Below are positions 58,802-64,000 of a stretch of 64,000 bases of DNA, piece after piece. How positions within the stretch are numbered: the stretch's first letter is position 1; each line of letters begins with the position of its first letter. The notes under the pieces are model-generated. The model did not search any database and was not told the origin of the DNA. It worked only from the letters and a program-made list of their open reading frames with translations. Where the stretch lies: contig CM040425.1 of the NCBI GenBank assembly GCA_022702705.1, positions 8,944,001 to 9,008,000 of the forward strand, read 5' to 3'. The position numbers and the translations under genes are program-made. Source of the DNA: Papilionanthe hookeriana x Papilionanthe teres. Lineage: Eukaryota; Streptophyta; Magnoliopsida; Asparagales; Orchidaceae.

Positions 58802-61399
58802 CACCACCCCTCTCGGCCATGAGAGGTGCTGAAAACAAACCTTAAGGAAACTACGCAAAATTGTTCCGGACTCCTCCCCATACACGAGCACTTGATCCCA
58901 GGTGAGATCCCCCGCCATTTCTTCTCTGTGAGCTCGATTTCGGAGTTGAAATTCCACCCAAAACCAGGACACTTCTCCACGGTGAGCCAATCCCCAAATT
59001 GATTGGTTCTACACCTTCACCGGACCAAGGGAAGGTGTCCGCCGAGCAAAGCCCCATCTCCGGAGCCACCCGCGTTGCTCCAGCCTCCAAGCTTTGTGAT
59101 CGGGCTTGGTCGAAATCACATCTAGACAATTCACCAGACCAGGAGACTTCATCTGGAGCTTGCTGGAATCCAATCGAAGGTGCAACAAACCTCAGATCGA
59201 AGCCACACTTCTCTGAGCAAAGGTATGAGCTAATTCTTCATCCCGAGGCTTCGGAGATTCCCCATTTCAAATGCTTTAATTTCAATGCATGATAACCATA
59301 TAGATGTGTTCGTCTCTTCAAGACGAATCCATAGAGCATAAGAATATGAAAATCCATTGAGTATCGAGTGAGATCTTAGGGATTTAGTGTGGACGGCTCT
59401 CGGGTGAGGACGCTCGGGGACGATGAACGGATGCCGTCCATTCGATACACGCGCGGACGGACGGTTCATATGGCGTCGGACCGGGAGACGGTACAAGAAC
59501 CGCGGGGCCCGGAGCGCGAGTCGGATGGCGGCGTCGAATGGGAGCGCGACGCGTGTGCGTTCGGAGATGCCGAGGATGAGTTGGCACCGCGTGGATAAAT
59601 AGAAAATTAGGGGTATTTTCTATTTATTTAATTCCCTAAACTTCAAAAATTCATAACTTTGTGTAGAAAAATCGGAAAAATAAAATAAAAATACCCTCTT
59701 GCTCGGTGAACGAGAGGAGAATAATGTGGAAAAGAAATCATTTAATTTCATCAAGTATTTTATTTTTTATAATTTATTTACTCTCTGCATACTTTTAATT
59801 CTCCATGCATGTATACAATTCACCATGGCATGAGACCATAGGGCTTTTGAAGCCTACGAATTTGGGAACATTCCCTGAATTTTCCAAAGTCGGTGGCCAT
59901 CCCTATGAAGAGTTATTGATTTTTCAAGTTCATGTTACTTGTTTTGAGTATTTTAATTCCAATAAATAGCATGTTGTGAAATAAATTCTAGGAAAATTTG
60001 ATGATGTTCCTTATGACCGAGAGAACCACTAGGAAAAATAGGTTTTGAGTTAGTTCATTTAAAACAACCCTAATTGGCTTAAACACTCAAAATAGGTCTC
60101 TAATTAATTAGAGCTAACCATACATCAAATTGACTTGAAATCAATTCTCCACTGACCTTTAGGATTAGAGGAATCCACCATAAAGATTTGAGGTCAATTG
60201 GACTTGTTTAGCCCCACTAATTGGGTTGATTAAGCCACTTAGTCATTTTAAACTTTAAAAATTTATAACTTTCAAAATATCTTTCAAAAATTCACCAAAT
60301 TGGTTTTGGAGCCTCTCTGATATTAGGGGAATCTAAGAAAATTAAAATTTCAATTTTCTAAAAAAGTTGATTTTTAATATTATTTTAATATTTTTAATAA
60401 TTAAAAAATAATAAAAATCACAAAAATAATAAAATTCACCAAAATGTCACATTTTGAATTTTAATCACTTAGGAACAAACCCCACATTTTTCTTAGGTCC
60501 ATTTAAATTTTAAAGCTTTAAGGTAATTTTAAAATTAAAAAAAATATATTTTCTAGCTTTTTCATTAAAATAATTATAATAAATTATAGAAAAATCAGAA
60601 AATTGTAAAATTTGATTCTCTGATTTCCTTGGTATCAGAGAGATTTTGTAAAAATATAAAATTCATTTTTCAACATTTATTTTATTTTTAAATTAATTAA
60701 CACTCCAAAACTTAAAATAATTATAATAAAAATAATATAATTCAAAAAATCACCAAAATTAGTCCAAGTGGTCCTCTGGTCATTAGGAATGTCCCCTAAT
60801 TTTCTTAAGGACAGAAACTTTCCCTTGGTCATGTTATTAAATTTTCCTTGGAAATCTCTATTTTCTACCAAAAATAATTATATAAATAAATTAAATACGG
60901 AAAAATCACATTTTCTCCTCTCATGTCTTTATTGACATATGAGTGAAGTCACATAAAAATTTTAAGTTCATTTGAGTTCAATTTAGTGAGTTATGAAATT
61001 ATTAAGCTTAAAGGGTAAAGTGGTAATTAAAATTTTTAATCCTTAATTAAAACTTCAGGTTTAAAAAAAAAAATTAACAAGTAAAATATTTGATCCTAAT
61101 CTGATTTGGATGATTGAAATTTAAATAATTAAAGGGTAGAAACCCATTAAACAACTTTAAAATAATTAAACCTTAATTAAATAATTGATTAAATTTGGAA
61201 GAATAATAAAATTGGAATTATTAAAATAGGGATATTATTAGGAGGAGATTCATTCTTTAATTTAAAAATCCCTAAATTAATTATCTCATTAATATTCAAT
61301 TCTTAATTAAAATGATAACTCAAATTCAAAACATTAAAAGACTTAATCATTAAATTAAAATTAAATTATTAAACTCTTTTAAAAAAAATTTCAATTAAA

Positions 61400-61760
61400 T
61401 TAAAAATAGAATTAAACTAAAAATTAAATTAAATTAAGTAAATTAAATAAATTAAATTAAATTAAATTAAATTGAAATAAAAAGTTGAATTAAATTAAAA
61501 ATTAAATCAAAGATTAAATTAAATTAAATTAAATGAATTAAATTAAATTAAATGAATTAAATTAAATTAAATAAACAAATTAAATTAAATTAAATTAAAT
61601 CAAATTAAATCAAATTAAATTAAAACTAAATTAAATTAAATTAATTTAATGTAACATCAAATCAAACTAAATTGAATTAAATTGAATTAAATTAAATTAA
61701 AACTCAATTAAATTAAATTAAATTAAATTAAAATGAATTAAATAACATAACCTAAAACAG
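61400..61760. repeat. (TTAAA)n pentanucleotide tract in the solo LTR
   Basis: Complementary form of the (TTTAA)n tract in the other LTRs, with many TTAAAT/GAATTAAA variants. Shorter and more interrupted than in the main element. Confidence 0.85.
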
Positions 61761-63767
61761 AAGAAATTAAATATAAAGCAACTTGAACACTATTCCAAAT
61801 TTAAATCCATTAACTTAAATCAAATCATTTGAATACCAATTTACCCTCAAAAGCTTCGGTTATTATAACTCCTAAACGAACATTAAATGAAATGTTACCT
61901 CACCCATAGGATATTCAAATGTCCTAGTTCACTGAGTAAGATAACAACAAAACTTGAATTCTCGGACGATTAATTCATTTGTATAATTAAACCTATTTGG
62001 ACTTAAAACAATCCTAGAAATATTGAAAAGATGTTTAAGATTATTCTTAAGCACTTCCTCAATATGATAGGACATTTATAAGAACAATTGGACTTAATTG
62101 TTCTTTGATGAAGAAAATCGTCCTTAAACCAAAACACAAAGAACCTAGACGTCATAGGAGATGACTAGCTATAGGATTAGGAATTTGGTAGAAAACCATA
62201 ACCCTTCCCTTAGCTTTATCTAGGAACTTGCTTAAATATTCTAATTGTGTTTTAAGTGCAGCTTGGGATGACGGGAAGACCCTCCAAGTACGCTTTTATT
62301 TCATTGCAATCTACTTTCTTGCAATTTACCTTCTTGCAATTTATTTGACTGCATTGCACTTACTTTTTCTTGCATGATAAACAACTGTTGCATGAAAACC
62401 CACACCTTTAGGATAGTCCCTAAAACTGAAACCAAAACTAAGTTAAAAGTCATTGCAAGATAAAATTCACCGCCATAACATTTCAAAATATAAAACAACT
62501 CAAAATTTAATCACAAACGGAACACAAAACTACAATTACAATTAAATTAAAACGTCCTGTTGGATGATCGGGAATACCTCGGATGATGTAACCTACGTGT
62601 TGCTAACGGGATTTCCCACGTGCCTAAATGAAAGTGTGGAACTCATTCGGTTGAGTTTAGCAAATTCATCCGGACTAAGTGAATCCGATAAAAATAATGA
62701 TGATGGAAGGATGGAACCGTGGGATCTTAACCGGTGTCGTTATAATCAACTTTAAGATTTGTTTTAATTAAAATATTGAAAACACACGGAAATTAAGATT
62801 TTCTCTAAACCAAAACACTTTTCTCATCCCCCGATTTATGATTTCTAAAACTAAACCTCTGCAACAACAAGGAGCTCGGAGCATGGTGGGCAAGCACGAC
62901 CATCATCATCGACGAAAACTCGAGTCTACTTCGACAAAACTGTCCTAGAATTAAATAACAAAGCCATAAGACTTCGAGGTAGTTTTCCTAGTGCAACATA
63001 AATCCTCAACTCTTCGTTAGGCACTTGCATTGCAAATTAAGCCCTAACCGGTCTTAGGATTCCGAGGTAGTCGTCCGTACGACAATAAACCCTCACATCT
63101 TCGAGGCTATTTGTTTGATTTTATCATACAAATATAAGCCCTAATTAATTAAAATTAGCAAGATCAAAATATTTAAATAAATATTAGGACTTTCCTAAAC
63201 TCAAGCCAAACAATAGGATAGTCGGGAAATTACCGAAGTTCGCTTCGAATCCGTGATTTCTCCTAATTTTCTTCCTTTGGATTCCCAAAACAAAAATGTT
63301 CCAAATTTGATCCATTCCCTATTGAAATTCCAAACTTCGATCCTTTGAGAACTTAAACCTCGAAATTCTTGAGAGCGAATTATTGATTATTATCGAGAGT
63401 TTTCTTAGGTGATTCCCGTCACTTAAGATGTAATTAATTATAGGGGCTTGCCCTTATAGGGAATTTTAAAGAACCCAGGTAATATAAACCCCAGTTTAAT
63501 GCTTTCATATTAAGCGAGGAATTTGTCGGCTTATAAAATTGGTTTGCAGACCAAACGGATGTCACAAATCTTCTAGTTTATTTAATCAAGCCCCACCGTC
63601 AAGCAGTGTGTCTATCCTTAGGGATAGATACACGGTTTGTGGTGCGGTGCTCGTTTATATAAACTATTTGGGATGTGAGATCGGTTTAATCTCATATCTT
63701 AAAACCTTCAAATTTAAAATTATTTTCAAAATCAAATACTACTTTTCAAAATTATTTATTTAAATTA

Positions 63768-63956
63768 AATTAAAAATTCGCCGACAACTTCTGTTAGGCG
63801 ACCCCCTTTTCAAAATCAAATACTATTTTTCTAAATTATATATATATATATATAAATATATATTTAAATTTAATTTAAAATATAAAATTCGCCGACAATT
63901 TCTGTAGGCGACTCCTTTTTTAAAACACAACACACAAACCTAAAAATATGCCGACA
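63768..63956 (+). repeat. Repeated LTR-end/PBS-like modules at the solo LTR terminus
   Basis: Two internal copies of ATTCGCCGACAA(C/T)TTCTGT-AGGCGAC(C/T)CC occur, at about 63,776-63,806 and 63,886-63,914, before the true end TATGCCGACA. Each looks like an LTR end (GCCGACA) followed by the start of the primer-binding region (ATTTCTGGCGACTCC). They are separated by about 80 bp of A/T-rich sequence that resembles a repeat of the preceding segment (TTTCAAAATCAAATACTA). The right LTR of the main element holds one such module, the left LTR a degraded one. Confidence 0.75.
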
Positions 63957-64000
63957 GTTTCATGAATGATTTGGAATAAATTTGAAGTGGTTTGGGCTTA

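Larger units (their letters stand above)
56583..63956 (+). mobile_element. Nested solo LTR (7.37 kb), opposite orientation, TSD GTTTC
   Basis: A complete LTR of the same family on the plus strand, from TGTTGACCTCATTTTTGATGAGG to AAAATATGCCGACA. It is flanked by identical 5-bp duplications GTTTC (56,578-56,582 and 63,957-63,961). The unoccupied site is present once in the left LTR (36,561-36,565). With no interior sequence it is a solo LTR left by LTR-LTR recombination. It is clearly more diverged from the two LTRs of the main element than they are from each other, so it came from another member of the family. It carries its own TATTTAAA (58,794-58,801) and donor (59,222-59,224). Confidence 0.95.
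30581..64000 (-). mobile_element. Main element: giant Tat/Ogre-type Ty3/gypsy retrotransposon with an ALKBH gene
   Basis: A minus-strand LTR retrotransposon with a 7.29-kb 3' LTR (30,581-37,868) and a 12.77-kb interior (37,869-50,641). Its 5' LTR starts at 50,642 and runs past the window end, interrupted by a nested solo LTR. Interior order: PBS, extra ORF1, gag, protease, RT, RNase H, archaeal-type RNase H, integrase, ALKBH-type gene, minisatellite, PPT. Dual RNase H, an ORF before gag and 3' UTR tandem repeats are hallmarks of the Tat/Ogre lineage. LTR termini are TGTTGACC...TGCCGACA. Left and right LTRs are very alike where I compared them (31,501-31,680 against its partner: two substitutions and one 1-base indel). 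Coding frames nevertheless contain stops, so autonomy is doubtful. Without the nested LTR the full element would be about 27 kb. Confidence 0.92.
50642..64000 (-). repeat. 5' LTR of the main element, interrupted and running off the window
   Basis: Parts present are 50,642-56,582 and 63,957-64,000. It starts on the plus strand TGTCGGCATATTTTTAGG. After 64,000 it should continue like 36,610-37,868 of the left LTR. It holds the same landmarks as the left copy: (TTTAA)n at about 52,735-53,155, CpG patch at 54,910-55,125, splice donor at 55,278, and TATTTAAA at 55,709-55,702. Near its end it carries a 26-bp module (GGGGTCGCCTAACAG plus AAATTGTCGGCG) that is mostly missing from the left LTR. Confidence 0.92.

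Overview
This window is nuclear DNA of a flowering plant with a large, transposon-filled genome. Almost everything recognisable is a plant mobile element: Ty3/gypsy Tat/Ogre-type and Athila-type pieces, L1-type LINEs with DUF4283/CCHC ORF1, a MULE transposase and a CACTA domain. The only host-like gene is a 70-residue C-terminal piece of an ERV46/ERGIC3-type ER-Golgi vesicle protein at 9.69-9.90 kb. I cannot name the species. I saw no tRNA, rRNA, CRISPR array or organellar insert.

Layout. 0.1-0.8 kb: decayed MULE transposase end. 1.05-13.46 kb: four LINE copies (one on +, three on -) whose ends nearly all sit on (AT)n microsatellites, plus the ERV46 exon. 13.46-20.08 kb: a long, old LTR of the same general type as the main element, with a 2.7-kb degenerate tandem array and a dense cluster of TTGAC boxes. 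21.84-23.09 kb: tandemly duplicated LINE RNase H ends. 24.05-24.43 kb: CACTA domain fragment. 24.54-28.84 kb: a second old, partial, related LTR. 30.15-30.56 kb: an Athila-like gag remnant cut off by the main insertion.

30,581 to beyond the window end holds one very large minus-strand Tat/Ogre-type retrotransposon. Its 3' LTR (30,581-37,868) is about 7.3 kb. The 12.8-kb interior reads, from right to left: PBS, Ogre-type ORF1, gag, protease, RT, RNase H, a second (archaeal-type) RNase H, integrase, then an extra gene, then an ~82-bp minisatellite, PPT and LTR. The extra gene (41,522-39,931) is recognisably a plant ALKBH9/10-type AlkB 2-oxoglutarate/Fe(II) oxygenase, the family that contains plant mRNA m6A demethylases. 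It keeps the iron and 2OG ligands but carries two in-frame TAG codons and small frame slips. A retrotransposon carrying its own RNA-demethylase-like gene is the most interesting feature here. Each LTR copy has a TATTTAAA box, and about 0.4 kb downstream a strong 5' splice donor. A plausible 3' acceptor lies just upstream of the ALKBH reading frame, so the gene may be expressed from a spliced message. This is inference.

The element's 5' LTR (50,642 to beyond 64,000) is interrupted at 56,583-63,956 by a complete solo LTR of the same family in the opposite orientation. It is bounded by a perfect 5-bp target duplication (GTTTC), and the empty site is preserved in the other LTR. This creates an inverted repeat with arms of about 5.9 kb. 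Many frames of the element are broken, so this copy is probably non-autonomous, though its two LTRs look very similar in the stretches I compared by eye.
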